Assembly: GCA_965216605.1 (NCBI GenBank)
Contig: CBDCGG010000002.1
Location: forward strand, 744,001 to 808,000
DNA: 64,000 nt
Origin: JABAAW01 sp965216605
GTDB lineage: Bacteria > Pseudomonadota > Alphaproteobacteria > JABAAW01
Reading direction: 5' to 3'
The notes under the pieces were generated by a model. That model ran no database searches and had not been told where the DNA came from. It saw only the letters and a list, made by a program, of their open reading frames with translations. The translations under genes were made by a program, and so were the position numbers. Numbering within the stretch: position 1 is the first letter of the stretch; each line of letters opens with the position of its first letter. Positions 17,355-25,697 of the stretch are shown here, one piece after another.

Positions 17355-18053
17355 TCAGAGCAATCCGCGCGCTTTGAAACTGGTGTATCCCTCGCGCGAG
17401 ACGATCAGATGATCGTGTAGCACGAGTCCCAAGTCGTCGGCGATGCGTTTGAGCGTTCGGGTCAGGTTGATGTCGTCGAGCGAGGGTGTAATATCACCGC
17501 TGGGGTGGTTGTGCACCAGCACCATGCCGCTTGCGCCGTAGTTGAGCGCGCGTTTGATGATTTCGCGCGGATAGACGGCCGTCGTGTCGATGGTGCCTTG
17601 TTGGATGGCCTCGTCTTTGAGGATGCAGTTCTTTTTGTCGAGGAAGAGGACACGAAACTGCTCGATCTGCCCGCGTGCCGAGCGCGCACGACAGAGGTTG
17701 ATGATCTGTTGCCACGACGAGATGACATCCGTCTGCACCTCTTCGGAAAGCATGCGCTCCGCGCTTGCCGCGATCAGCTTGACGATCGCAACAGAGCTTT
17801 CCGCGATTCCTTCCACATCTTTCAAAGCCTCCTGCTCGGCGCTGACAACATCGGCGAGGTTGCCGAAGCGTTTAATCAGGCGTTTCGCTAGCGGTTTAAC
17901 ATCGACGCGCGGCACAGCGAAGGTGAGCAGCAGTTCCAGCAGCTCGTAGTCTTGCATTGTCTTGCCGCAGTCTTGGAGGAAGCGTTGGCGTAAGCGTTTC
18001 CTGTGTCCTGCTGAGTCGAGCGCATCCTCTCCCTTCGATAGGCTCTCAGGCAT
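17355..18053 (-). CDS. radC: RadC-family JAB/MPN metalloprotein
   Basis: UPF0758/RadC protein with an N-terminal helix-hairpin-helix part and a C-terminal JAMM metal site: LVHNHPSGDITPSLDDINLTRTLK and LHDHLIVS. Despite the name its role in repair is unproven; fusions and neighbours in other genomes suggest a DNA-related function. An ORF extends to 18107, but the start chosen is ATG 18053, which shares a base with the map stop (TGATG) and begins MPESLSKG. Confidence 0.93.
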   Translation of the reverse strand: MPESLSKGEDALDSAGHRKRLRQRFLQDCGKTMQDYELLELLLTFAVPRVDVKPLAKRLIKRFGNLADVVSAEQEALKDVEGIAESSVAIVKLIAASAERMLSEEVQTDVISSWQQIINLCRARSARGQIEQFRVLFLDKKNCILKDEAIQQGTIDTTAVYPREIIKRALNYGASGMVLVHNHPSGDITPSLDDINLTRTLKRIADDLGLVLHDHLIVSREGYTSFKARGLL

Positions 18054-18904
18054 CAGACGACCGTCAGATTGTCGCGGGGCGAATCGTCGCGAGGTAAATT
18101 GTTGCAAGGTAAATCGTTATAAGGCGGGCAGTGCCATCCGCGCGGCGAGAGCGTGAAGACCTCGCACCCCCCCTCGACGACCCCGATCGTATGCTCGAAC
18201 TGCGCCGAGAGCTTACGATCGCGCGTGACGGCTGTCCATCCGTCGGGTAGCACCTTCACCTGCGTGGTGCCTTGGTTGATCATGGGTTCGATCGTGAAGA
18301 TCATGCCCAGTTGCAACTCCAACCCTTCGCCCGCCTTGCCGTAGTGCAAGATGTTCGGCGCTTCGTGGAAGCTGCGTCCGATGCCGTGTCCGCAGAAATC
18401 GCGTACCACGTGCGCTTGTCCACGCTCGGCGTGTTGTTGGATGGCAGCACCGATGTCGCCAGTCGTGTTGCCTGGGCGCACGGCATCGATGCCGATCATC
18501 AGCGATTCGTAAGTGATGCGTGTCAGACGTTCGGCGGCGATGGAAACCTTGTCGCCGATCCAATACATGCGCGAGGCATCGCCGTGCCAGCCGTCGAGAA
18601 TCACGGTCACATCGATATTGGCGATGTCGCCTTCGTGCAGAACCTTCGTATCGCTAGGAATACCGTGGCAGACTACATGGTTTACGCTGATGCAGGTTGC
18701 TTTCGGAAAACCGCGATAGTTCAAAGGCGCAGGGATGGCATCGTGCGCTCGGATATACTCTTCGCACAAACGATCCAGCTCGCCCGTGTTGCAGCCCGTC
18801 GTCGCATGGGGGGTGATGAAATCCAACGTGCGCGCAGCCAAGTCGCCGGCGCGGCGCATCGCTTGAAAATCGCTCTCGTTGTAAAGGGTGATATGAGGAC
18901 GCAT
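18053..18904 (-). CDS. map: Methionine aminopeptidase, type I
   Basis: Removes the initiator methionine from nascent proteins. Metal ligands are present in IDVTVILDGWHGDAS (two Asp), CGHGIGRSFHEAPN (His), FTIEPMI (Glu) and AQFEHTIGV (Glu), with the conserved active-site His in CISVNHVVCHGIP. The C-terminus continues ~20 residues beyond the usual end with a repeat-encoded tail of DLPCNNLPRDDSPRDNL type (18053-18125). One base overlaps radC. Confidence 0.95.
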   Translation of the reverse strand: MRPHITLYNESDFQAMRRAGDLAARTLDFITPHATTGCNTGELDRLCEEYIRAHDAIPAPLNYRGFPKATCISVNHVVCHGIPSDTKVLHEGDIANIDVTVILDGWHGDASRMYWIGDKVSIAAERLTRITYESLMIGIDAVRPGNTTGDIGAAIQQHAERGQAHVVRDFCGHGIGRSFHEAPNILHYGKAGEGLELQLGMIFTIEPMINQGTTQVKVLPDGWTAVTRDRKLSAQFEHTIGVVEGGCEVFTLSPRGWHCPPYNDLPCNNLPRDDSPRDNLTVV

Positions 18905-18917
18905 GCTCTTCCTCGTC

Positions 18918-19445
18918 TCAAGAAATATGCCGCACGCCCGTCTCCTGCCACGACATAGCGCGCCTCGTGTCGTCTGCGTTGGCAGCCAGCCAGGCTTGCT
19001 CGCCGTGCAGGCTTTCTTCGCGCTTCCACAGCGGAGGTCTAACCTTAACCATGTCCGTCATATAGCGACAAGAATCGAAGGCGTGATTGCGCCGCGCGCT
19101 CAAACAGGCGACCAACACGATCGTCTCGCCCACAGGAACTTCGCCGATACGATGGTGAATCGTAGCCCCGTGCAAGCTCCAGCGTGCTTGCGCCTCGCCG
19201 ATGATATCCGCAAGACATTGTTCCGCCATGGCGGGGTAGCAGTCTAAGTACAGGCTTTGCAAAGGATCCGACTCGGAATCCGATTCACTCTCCGCCTTGT
19301 CATCTTTTTGTTTTTGCGCGCGCGCGATACCGCAGAAGCTTGCAAGCGCGCCGCTGCGATAGGGGGAGTGCCTGTGGGCGTCTGCAAACAGGCGCAGGAT
19401 GTCGTAGGGGCAGAAGGCGGTGTCGTGCAAAACAGCCGTTCTCAT
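18918..19445 (-). CDS. moaE: Molybdopterin synthase catalytic subunit
   Basis: Inserts sulfur carried by MoaD into precursor Z, giving molybdopterin. ALASFCGIAR, LYLDCYPAMAEQCLADI, IHHRIGEVPVGETIVLVACLSARRNHAFDSC and the catalytic lysine region KVRPPLWKREE are all recognisable. A serine/aspartate/glutamate run (ESESDSESD, ~19256-19316) interrupts the first loop and is absent from typical MoaE. Two bases separate it from moaD. Confidence 0.95.
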   Translation of the reverse strand: MRTAVLHDTAFCPYDILRLFADAHRHSPYRSGALASFCGIARAQKQKDDKAESESDSESDPLQSLYLDCYPAMAEQCLADIIGEAQARWSLHGATIHHRIGEVPVGETIVLVACLSARRNHAFDSCRYMTDMVKVRPPLWKREESLHGEQAWLAANADDTRRAMSWQETGVRHIS

Positions 19446-19447
19446 CG

Positions 19448-19699
19448 TCAGCCTCCTGTGATCGGAGGGAAAAAGGCTATCTCGTCGTCGGCAGCAAGGG
19501 GTGCATTACCTTCGACCACACGTTTGTTGACGGCGCATTTAACTAAACTTTTTTGGGAAAAAATCTCTTTGTAGATGTCATCGCGCGCGCGCAAGAAATC
19601 AACCAGCTTGTCGAGGCTGTCGAGCGTGACACAGGATTCGAGATATTCTTCGCGCTTGCCGAGCTTTTCCGCAAACCAGGCAAAGTAGAGAATCTTCAT
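19448..19699 (-). CDS. moaD: Molybdopterin synthase sulfur-carrier subunit
   Basis: Ubiquitin-fold carrier of 83 residues: starts MKILYFAWFAEKLG, has the VNKRVV and DDEIAFFPPITGG segments, and ends in the Gly-Gly that is adenylated and thiocarboxylated. Directly upstream of its partner moaE. Confidence 0.96.
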   Translation of the reverse strand: MKILYFAWFAEKLGKREEYLESCVTLDSLDKLVDFLRARDDIYKEIFSQKSLVKCAVNKRVVEGNAPLAADDEIAFFPPITGG

Positions 19700-19748
19700 C
19701 GCACACCTCGCGCACAGCTCGATGAGGAAGGCATGGAGTCGGGGGGGG

Positions 19749-21086
19749 TCAACGGGGAAAAAGTTCGCGCATAGGGAGGAAGTCTACGATGTCGCCTGCG
19801 CTGTAGTGGGTTGTCTCTTCATCGAGCTCGGCGAAGCCATCGGCACCCAGCAGAGAGCTCAATACTCCTGCTCCGCTTTTGCCATGCTTTGCCAAAAGAG
19901 GCAAGGAAAATTTGCGGCAAAAATTGTCGCGAATTTTATTGTGTAATTTGTTGTCGTAGAAGATCTTTTCGTCGCTTTTTTCCAAGACAATGGTCGTGCG
20001 TAAGAACTCTCGTCTGCCGTGTTTCTTGTCGCCGCCAAAAGCCAATTGAGCTTTGATGCGGCGCGGCTCAATCGCTTGCTCCCCGCTCAAACGGCGCAGC
20101 AGGGGTTGGACAAGCAAGCCGAAGGTCAGAAAGCAAGCGACGGGATTGCCCGGCAAGCCGGCAAAGGGGATGGGCGTGCTTGCGCTCGGCAGGCAGAGCG
20201 AGCCGATACCTACAGGTCTGCCGGGCTTGATCGCGACGCGCCAAAAGGTGAAGGTGCGCCGTTCGGACAAGAGGCGCGCCATGCCGTCGAACTTGCTTTG
20301 CGACATGCCGCCGCTTGTTAGCAGGAGGTCCAACGGCTGCGGAGATTCTTTGCGCACCAAAGCATCGAGTGCCTGCGCGATGGCATCGGGGTCGTCGGGC
20401 AAGATGCCGCCATCGACAACATCGCAGCCCAAGCTCCGCAGCCAGTGGCGCAGCAGGACGGCGTTGCTGTCGAAAATTTGCGCGGCGCCAAGTTCCTGCT
20501 CTACTGCAATCTCCGCACCGCTGGAAAAGAGTGCGACGCGCAAGCGCGGCAACACCTCCGTTTGCTTGAACCCTAAGGATGCCAATACGGCGCAGTCTAT
20601 GGCATTCAAGCGGCGACCTTTTGTCAGCAGCAAGGTGTCGCTACGAATATCGTCGCCTGGCTCGCGGCGATTCGCACCTCGTTTCAAGCCGTGAGGAATA
20701 AGCACGGAGTCGTTTTCGACGCGCACATCTTCCTCCATCGCAACGCTGTCCGCGCTTGCGGGCAAGGCTGCGCCCGTATAGACGCGCGCGGCTTCTCCTG
20801 TTCCGAGTCCTCTTGGAGGAGGGCTACCTGTGGCAACCTCAAAGGCGATAAAAAACTTGGCAGAACTTTGCAAGTCGTCGAAGTTGAAGGCGAACCCGTC
20901 GACGGCAGCGTTGGCAAAGTGCGGCACATCGCGCGGTGCGCGCACATCGCACGCCAGCAGACGGCCGCAACAATCTGCCAATAATTGTGTTGTAGGTTGA
21001 GTCTTCTTCGCGGTGAGTTTGAAGCGTGCGACGAGGGCGAGTGCATCGTCCAACGACAAGAGTTTCTCGTCGTCGCTAAGTTGCAT
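19749..21086 (-). CDS. moeA: Molybdopterin molybdenumtransferase
   Basis: Inserts molybdate into adenylylated molybdopterin. Family blocks: NAAVDGFAF, VYTGAALPASADSVAMEED, PGDDIR, ASLGFKQTEVLPRLRVALFSSGAEI, IFDSNAVLLRHWLRSLG, LLTSGGMSQSKFDG, WRVAIKPGRPVGIG and AGLPGNPVA. An in-frame GTG/ATG extension reaches 21128, but the N-terminus MQLSDDEKLLSLDDALALV at 21086 fits the family and overlaps the mobB stop by 11 bases. No strong Shine-Dalgarno decides it. Confidence 0.92.
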   Translation of the reverse strand: MQLSDDEKLLSLDDALALVARFKLTAKKTQPTTQLLADCCGRLLACDVRAPRDVPHFANAAVDGFAFNFDDLQSSAKFFIAFEVATGSPPPRGLGTGEAARVYTGAALPASADSVAMEEDVRVENDSVLIPHGLKRGANRREPGDDIRSDTLLLTKGRRLNAIDCAVLASLGFKQTEVLPRLRVALFSSGAEIAVEQELGAAQIFDSNAVLLRHWLRSLGCDVVDGGILPDDPDAIAQALDALVRKESPQPLDLLLTSGGMSQSKFDGMARLLSERRTFTFWRVAIKPGRPVGIGSLCLPSASTPIPFAGLPGNPVACFLTFGLLVQPLLRRLSGEQAIEPRRIKAQLAFGGDKKHGRREFLRTTIVLEKSDEKIFYDNKLHNKIRDNFCRKFSLPLLAKHGKSGAGVLSSLLGADGFAELDEETTHYSAGDIVDFLPMRELFPR

Positions 21087-21669
21087 CGCAAGAAGGGGCG
21101 GACGCGGGAGCGGATGCGGGGGGGGCAAGAAAAGCGTCGCTGTCGAGGATGAAGTCGGCGATACGGCGGGGGTTGTCCGCGTCGAAGACGGGTAGCGCGT
21201 GTTGCAAAGGTGTGTCGCTCACGATGGCGCGAACACGAGGGTCGTTTTCTGCGAGTAGCGCACGGGGTGTTTGCTGATGCAGGAGGTAGCGATGGATCTC
21301 CAGCTTGTCGATCGGTGCGTTTTTGAATCCTTCGACCAACAGCACATCGACGGGTGCGAGGTGTTTTTGCAAGACGGCGGGGGAGAGCCATTGCGTATGA
21401 GTTTGTGTGTGATTTTGCGTGTGAGTTTTCTCTTCCTCGTTACATTCGTGCATCAGCGCCCATCGTCGTTCGGAGGCGATCAAAACCTCGTATGCTCCTG
21501 CTTGGCGATGCGCGTAGGAGTCTTTGCCTTTGTGGTCGATATCGAAGCTGTGGTGAGCGTGTTTCATAGTGGAGACGCGCAAGCCCTTGGCAGAGAACTC
21601 TTTCAGCAGGGCTATGACGAGCCTAGTTTTGCCGCTACCGCTCCATCCTGCGAAGCCTATAACCTTCAT
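21076..21669 (-). CDS. mobB: Molybdopterin-guanine dinucleotide biosynthesis adaptor protein
   Basis: P-loop GTPase-like protein with AGWSGSGKTRLV (Walker A), TMKHAHHSFDIDHKGKDSYAHRQAGA and VLLVEGFKNAPIDKLEIHR. It assists attachment of GMP to molybdenum cofactor. MobA itself is not in the window. A Thr-Gln-His repeat (KTHTQNHTQTHTQ, ~21396-21430) is inserted before the LSPAVLQKHL block and is not part of the family. Confidence 0.92.
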   Translation of the reverse strand: MKVIGFAGWSGSGKTRLVIALLKEFSAKGLRVSTMKHAHHSFDIDHKGKDSYAHRQAGAYEVLIASERRWALMHECNEEEKTHTQNHTQTHTQWLSPAVLQKHLAPVDVLLVEGFKNAPIDKLEIHRYLLHQQTPRALLAENDPRVRAIVSDTPLQHALPVFDADNPRRIADFILDSDAFLAPPASAPASAPSCDAT

Positions 21670-21705
21670 CTTGCAACCTTCATTGCGCCCTTCACGGCTC
21701 GCGCT

Positions 21706-22392
21706 TCACTGCTTTTTGTTGCCTTTTCTTTTGCCTTGTTTAAGCAGAGCGAAGGCGTTGCGAGAGTATAAGAATCCTGTATAGAGCGTCACGAAGCAGG
21801 CGATGGCGAGCGTGAGATCGACGAGCAGGGAGACCCACAATTGTCGTTGTCCTGCGAGGGCGACGATGGAAAGGATCTGTCCTCCGACGCCCAACATTTG
21901 CAGTATAGTTTTGTCTTTCGCCAAGGCAACGACGGGCAGCGAGACATGGAGCTTTTGTGCAAGGAACTCGCGCAAGCCTGAAACGACTATTTCGCGCGCG
22001 AGGATCAGGAAGGCGCAACCGAAGGCGAGCTGCGACATGCCTATGCCGTCTTGTTGTGGCAGGAAGGAGGAATCGAGACCGCCGTGTGCTAGGACGGCGA
22101 CGAACACGGCTAAGATCAGGATTTTGTCGATGATGGGGTCGAACGCGGTTCCGAACGGGGAGATGGCGTTCCAGCGGCGTGCGAAGTATCCGTCTATAAA
22201 ATCGCCGAGGCAGGCGAAGAGGAACACTAGCCAGCCTACGAAGGCTTGGAGTGGCGAGCCCATCACGAGCGCGATGATCGGAAAAACGGACAGACCTCGT
22301 ACCAGCGTGATGGCGTTCGGCACGCGCTTTTGCCAAGCAGGACGGGGCTTGGGACGGGGCTTGGGGAGGGGCTTGGGGCGGAGGGCAGGCAT
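21706..22392 (-). CDS. pgsA: CDP-diacylglycerol-glycerol-3-phosphate 3-phosphatidyltransferase
   Basis: Integral inner-membrane enzyme making phosphatidylglycerophosphate. The CDP-alcohol phosphotransferase signature D-x2-D-G-x2-A-R-x8-G-x3-D-x3-D is intact (GDFIDGYFARRWN...FGTAFDPIIDK), followed by several hydrophobic helices. The N-terminus carries a Pro-Lys-Arg repeat (KPLPKPRPKPRP) encoded by GGGGCTTGGG-type repeats on the opposite strand. In this genome it sits with mobB/moeA; no uvrC linkage here. Confidence 0.94.
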   Translation of the reverse strand: MPALRPKPLPKPRPKPRPAWQKRVPNAITLVRGLSVFPIIALVMGSPLQAFVGWLVFLFACLGDFIDGYFARRWNAISPFGTAFDPIIDKILILAVFVAVLAHGGLDSSFLPQQDGIGMSQLAFGCAFLILAREIVVSGLREFLAQKLHVSLPVVALAKDKTILQMLGVGGQILSIVALAGQRQLWVSLLVDLTLAIACFVTLYTGFLYSRNAFALLKQGKRKGNKKQ

Positions 22393-22472
22393 GGGAGAAA
22401 AGTAGCAGAAAGGAATAACTTAAGAAACAAAACTCTCTCGCGATGTTTATGCGACAAATTACAGGAATTTTC

Positions 22473-23150
22473 CTACCGACGAAGCGCGATACGAATCGCC
22501 GCGCCCCGCCGCAACATCGGCAACAATCCCCGCAACGCCCCCGCCGCCATAGCAACGCATCCCTCCGTCGGCGCGTAAGGCGGCGAAGATGTCGTCGCAT
22601 GCAAAAAAATCGCACTGCCTCGTCCCCCCCGCGTCGGCGCATCGTTATAACCCAAAACAACCAGCAAATCGTAGATACCATCCTCACGCCGTAAAACCTC
22701 ATGCGACAATCGCGTAGGAAGAGCTATAGGACGATTGTAACGACGCAGATTCGAGGAATCGTCGCACCACGCCGCACGCGCACCCGTGCGGAAAACAGGC
22801 ATCCGCGAAAGCGGCGGCGAGCAAGCAAGCCTCGTCAACAAAACAGCGCGTACAGGAAAAACACCCACAGGCGTGATCGAATCCCCCTCGCGTTTTTTGA
22901 TACCAATGCCATTCTTTCCGAACGCACAACGATGCCTCTGTCCGCCGCCCATCAGCCATCCCTCCTGCGATCCCTCAACCCCAACGGCGTTTAAAACGAC
23001 ACGCCTAGAAGAATGGTTAGCGAAACGCGTACGGCTTCGAGGTGTACGGCAATAACGCGTACAGCAATGAGACGTACAGCTTTGAGGCGTACAGCGCAAG
23101 GAGAAAGTTCGAGGGCTACGATCGAAGAGAAAACGCACGCGCGACGACAA
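22473..23150 (-). CDS. L,D-transpeptidase (YkuD-fold, COG3786 type)
   Basis: Secreted or periplasmic peptidoglycan cross-linking enzyme. The catalytic block is clear: GSAIFLHATT followed by YAPTEGCVAMA (His and Cys), preceded by KKREGDSITPVGVFPVRAVL and YDLLVVLGYND. The N-terminal ~50 residues are encoded by GCGTACAGC-type repeats (23035-23100) and give a Cys/Arg/Ser-rich sequence with no homology and no signal peptide I can see; the true start may be an unusual codon near 23000. It follows pheT by 32 bases on the same strand. Its plus strand is very C-rich. Confidence 0.82.
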   Translation of the reverse strand: MSSRVRFLFDRSPRTFSLRCTPQSCTSHCCTRYCRTPRSRTRFANHSSRRVVLNAVGVEGSQEGWLMGGGQRHRCAFGKNGIGIKKREGDSITPVGVFPVRAVLLTRLACSPPLSRMPVFRTGARAAWCDDSSNLRRYNRPIALPTRLSHEVLRREDGIYDLLVVLGYNDAPTRGGRGSAIFLHATTSSPPYAPTEGCVAMAAGALRGLLPMLRRGAAIRIALRR

Positions 23151-23182
23151 GGCTCAAGCCAATTTTATTTAAACTTTTTCGC

Positions 23183-25672
23183 TCAACCTTCGCGCATGCG
23201 ACAGCCCAAGCCTTGCAGACAATCGATGATCTCTTGCGAAACGGCTTGTACTTCCGCCTCGCTCAAGGCGCGTTCGGCGTGCGGAAGAAGTTCCACCTCG
23301 AAGGCGAGCGAAGTTTCACCATTGTCAGCGCAGTAGCGGTCGAAAAAGACGAAAGCTTTGAGTCGGTTGCGTCCTTTCCGTAGCACGGCATTTTTTATCG
23401 CGCCCGCCGTCAATCCCTCAGGGATCCAGCAAGCGAAGTCTCTGTAGAGCGACTGCTGCTTTTGTCGCTGCCAGCCCTTAGGCGCGATGCGCGTCTTGGG
23501 CGCAGGAATGCGGTCGAGAAAAGCTTCGAAAGCAACGGCGCGTCCTCGCAATCCCAACCTTTGGCACAGCGCAGGATGCAACTCGCCGAAGCGTCCGATC
23601 AGCGTGCGCCCTAACAAAAAACAACCGCTGCGATACGGGTGGTAACCCTCAGGCGAAGAAGTAGCAGAATCAGCAGGAGAGATATTAAAAAGCGTCGAAT
23701 CCAGACGCGCGCTCTCCAATCCGCAAGCAGCGAAGACGGCGCGCAAGTCTGCCTTGGCATCGAAGAGATCGGCATCGCGCGAAGGGTTGTGCCAATGGCG
23801 TGTCTCGAAAGCTCCTGTGCGCACTCCAGCCGCAACCTGCTCTTGAAAAACCTTGTCGTCTCGATAGGCGAACTGCGGACCTACCTCGAATAGTGCCGCG
23901 TTGCGTCTGCCCAAATTTTTGGCACGGTTGTGAGCAGCCAAGCTTGCCAAGTTTGCAAGCAGCGTCGGGCGAAGGCAATCCAGCTGCGCGCTGATGGGGT
24001 TCTGAAGGCGCAAGCCCTCGTCCAACGAAAACAGATCTTCAAGGCTCGAATCCAAAAACGACCACGCGATCGTCTCGTACAAACCCGCCAGCGCGAGTTT
24101 GCGGCGCACCAACGCATCGCGCTTTTGCAAGCGCGTTAAGGCGCGCTCGGAAAGCGTCGTCGTGCGCACGAAGGGCGCATCGGGAATAGCATCGTAGCCG
24201 TGGATGCGCAAAACCTCTTCTACAAGACAGGCGGCGCTCGTCACATCGGCGCGCCACGAGGGAGGCACATAAGTAGAGTGCTGCTTTGCCTTTTCTTGCT
24301 CTGATTCTTTTTCTTTCTCGAAGCCGAGATTGACGAGAATTGTATCGATGGATTTTTTCTCCAGCGCGACCCCTCCCAATTTTTTCACATGTCCTTCGGG
24401 CAGGAAGATGCGTCTTTTTGTTTGCGGCACTGTACCTGCTGTTGTCATTTTGCTTGCCTCGCCGCCGCACCATGCAAGCACCAGCTCGGTTGCGCGGTCG
24501 CAGCCCTCTTTGGCGGCGGCGGGATCCAAGCCGCGCTCGAAACGGAAACGCGCCTCCGATTCGATATTCAAAGTGCGTCCGACAGCTGCCGTTGTGCGGG
24601 GGTCGAACAGCGCGCATTCCAAAAACATCTCTTGCGTTTCCTCGCTGCAACCGCTCGCCTCGCCGCCGATGATGCCCGCCATGCCGACGACACCCTTCTC
24701 GTCGGCGATCACGGTCGCCTCGTTCGGCAAGGCGTAGGTCTTGTGATCTAAAGCAGCAAGCGATTCTTGTGGCGATATTGTCGTGTGAGTTTTGCGAATC
24801 GTCAGGGTTTTGCCGTTGAGTTTGCTTGCATCGAAGACATGCAACGGACGGGCGAGGTCGAGGGTCAGGTAGTTGGTGACATCGACGAGCGCGGAGAGGG
24901 ATTTGATTCCGACCGCCTTCAACCTTGCGCGAATGTGTTTGGGGGCTTGTGCGTTTGTCAGGTTTCGGAAGCTGCGTCCGCAGACGAAGGGGCAGTGGTG
25001 CGCGAGCGTCTCAGGCAGGTCGATGCGCCAAGCGTGCGTTGCCTCGAAGGTCTCCTTGAAGGAGGGCTTGGGCAAGGGTTTGAGTTGTCCCATTCCCGCG
25101 GCGGCGAGGTCGCGCGCGATGCCGCGCACGCCGAGGCAATCGGCGCGGTTCGGCGTTACCGCGATGGTACAGACGGGATCGTTCAATCCATTGTTTAATC
25201 CATTGTTTAATCCTTGGCTTTCGACGAAGGGTTTTCCTATTTCTTGTTCGTCTTTAATTTCTAAAATTCCCTCGTGCTCTTCGGAGAGTCCGAGTTCCCA
25301 TTCGGAGAGCAGCATGCCGTGCGATTCTTCGCCTTGCAGGCTTGCCGCCTTGAGTCTCAATCCTGTTGCGGGCACGATGCTGCCTACGGGTGCGAACACG
25401 CCTACGAAGCCTTTGCGCACATTGGACGCGCCGCAGACGACTTGTATAGGTTCTTGCGAAGCGTCGAAGCGCACGCTGCATAGGCTGAGGCGTTGCGCGC
25501 GCGGATGCGGACGACACTCGACGACGCGGGCGATGAGGAAGGCTTGGAGGCGTGTTGCGGGATTGTGCCATTCTTCTACCTCCAGTCCGATGGCGGTCAG
25601 GCACTCTTGAAGCTCAAGGTCGCTCGCCTTTGTTGCGAGATGCTCTTCCAGCCAGCCGCGTGTGAAACGCAT
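23183..25672 (-). CDS. pheT: Phenylalanyl-tRNA synthetase beta subunit
   Basis: Forms the alpha2-beta2 PheRS with PheS. Domain order is standard: N-terminal MRFTRGWLEEHL, tRNA-binding EMAP-like domain (VECRPHPRAQRLSLCSVRFD), B3/B4 editing region, B5 domain, and the C-terminal ferredoxin-fold anticodon domain (YRDFACWIPEGLTAGAIKNAV). ATG 25672 chosen over an upstream extension because it gives the family N-terminus. A GLNNGLNNGLND repeat (~25176-25215, three TTTAATCCATTG units) lies between conserved blocks. Confidence 0.96.
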   Translation of the reverse strand: MRFTRGWLEEHLATKASDLELQECLTAIGLEVEEWHNPATRLQAFLIARVVECRPHPRAQRLSLCSVRFDASQEPIQVVCGASNVRKGFVGVFAPVGSIVPATGLRLKAASLQGEESHGMLLSEWELGLSEEHEGILEIKDEQEIGKPFVESQGLNNGLNNGLNDPVCTIAVTPNRADCLGVRGIARDLAAAGMGQLKPLPKPSFKETFEATHAWRIDLPETLAHHCPFVCGRSFRNLTNAQAPKHIRARLKAVGIKSLSALVDVTNYLTLDLARPLHVFDASKLNGKTLTIRKTHTTISPQESLAALDHKTYALPNEATVIADEKGVVGMAGIIGGEASGCSEETQEMFLECALFDPRTTAAVGRTLNIESEARFRFERGLDPAAAKEGCDRATELVLAWCGGEASKMTTAGTVPQTKRRIFLPEGHVKKLGGVALEKKSIDTILVNLGFEKEKESEQEKAKQHSTYVPPSWRADVTSAACLVEEVLRIHGYDAIPDAPFVRTTTLSERALTRLQKRDALVRRKLALAGLYETIAWSFLDSSLEDLFSLDEGLRLQNPISAQLDCLRPTLLANLASLAAHNRAKNLGRRNAALFEVGPQFAYRDDKVFQEQVAAGVRTGAFETRHWHNPSRDADLFDAKADLRAVFAACGLESARLDSTLFNISPADSATSSPEGYHPYRSGCFLLGRTLIGRFGELHPALCQRLGLRGRAVAFEAFLDRIPAPKTRIAPKGWQRQKQQSLYRDFACWIPEGLTAGAIKNAVLRKGRNRLKAFVFFDRYCADNGETSLAFEVELLPHAERALSEAEVQAVSQEIIDCLQGLGCRMREG

Positions 25673-25697
25673 CGAACTTATTCTCGTGTGGAGGAGG

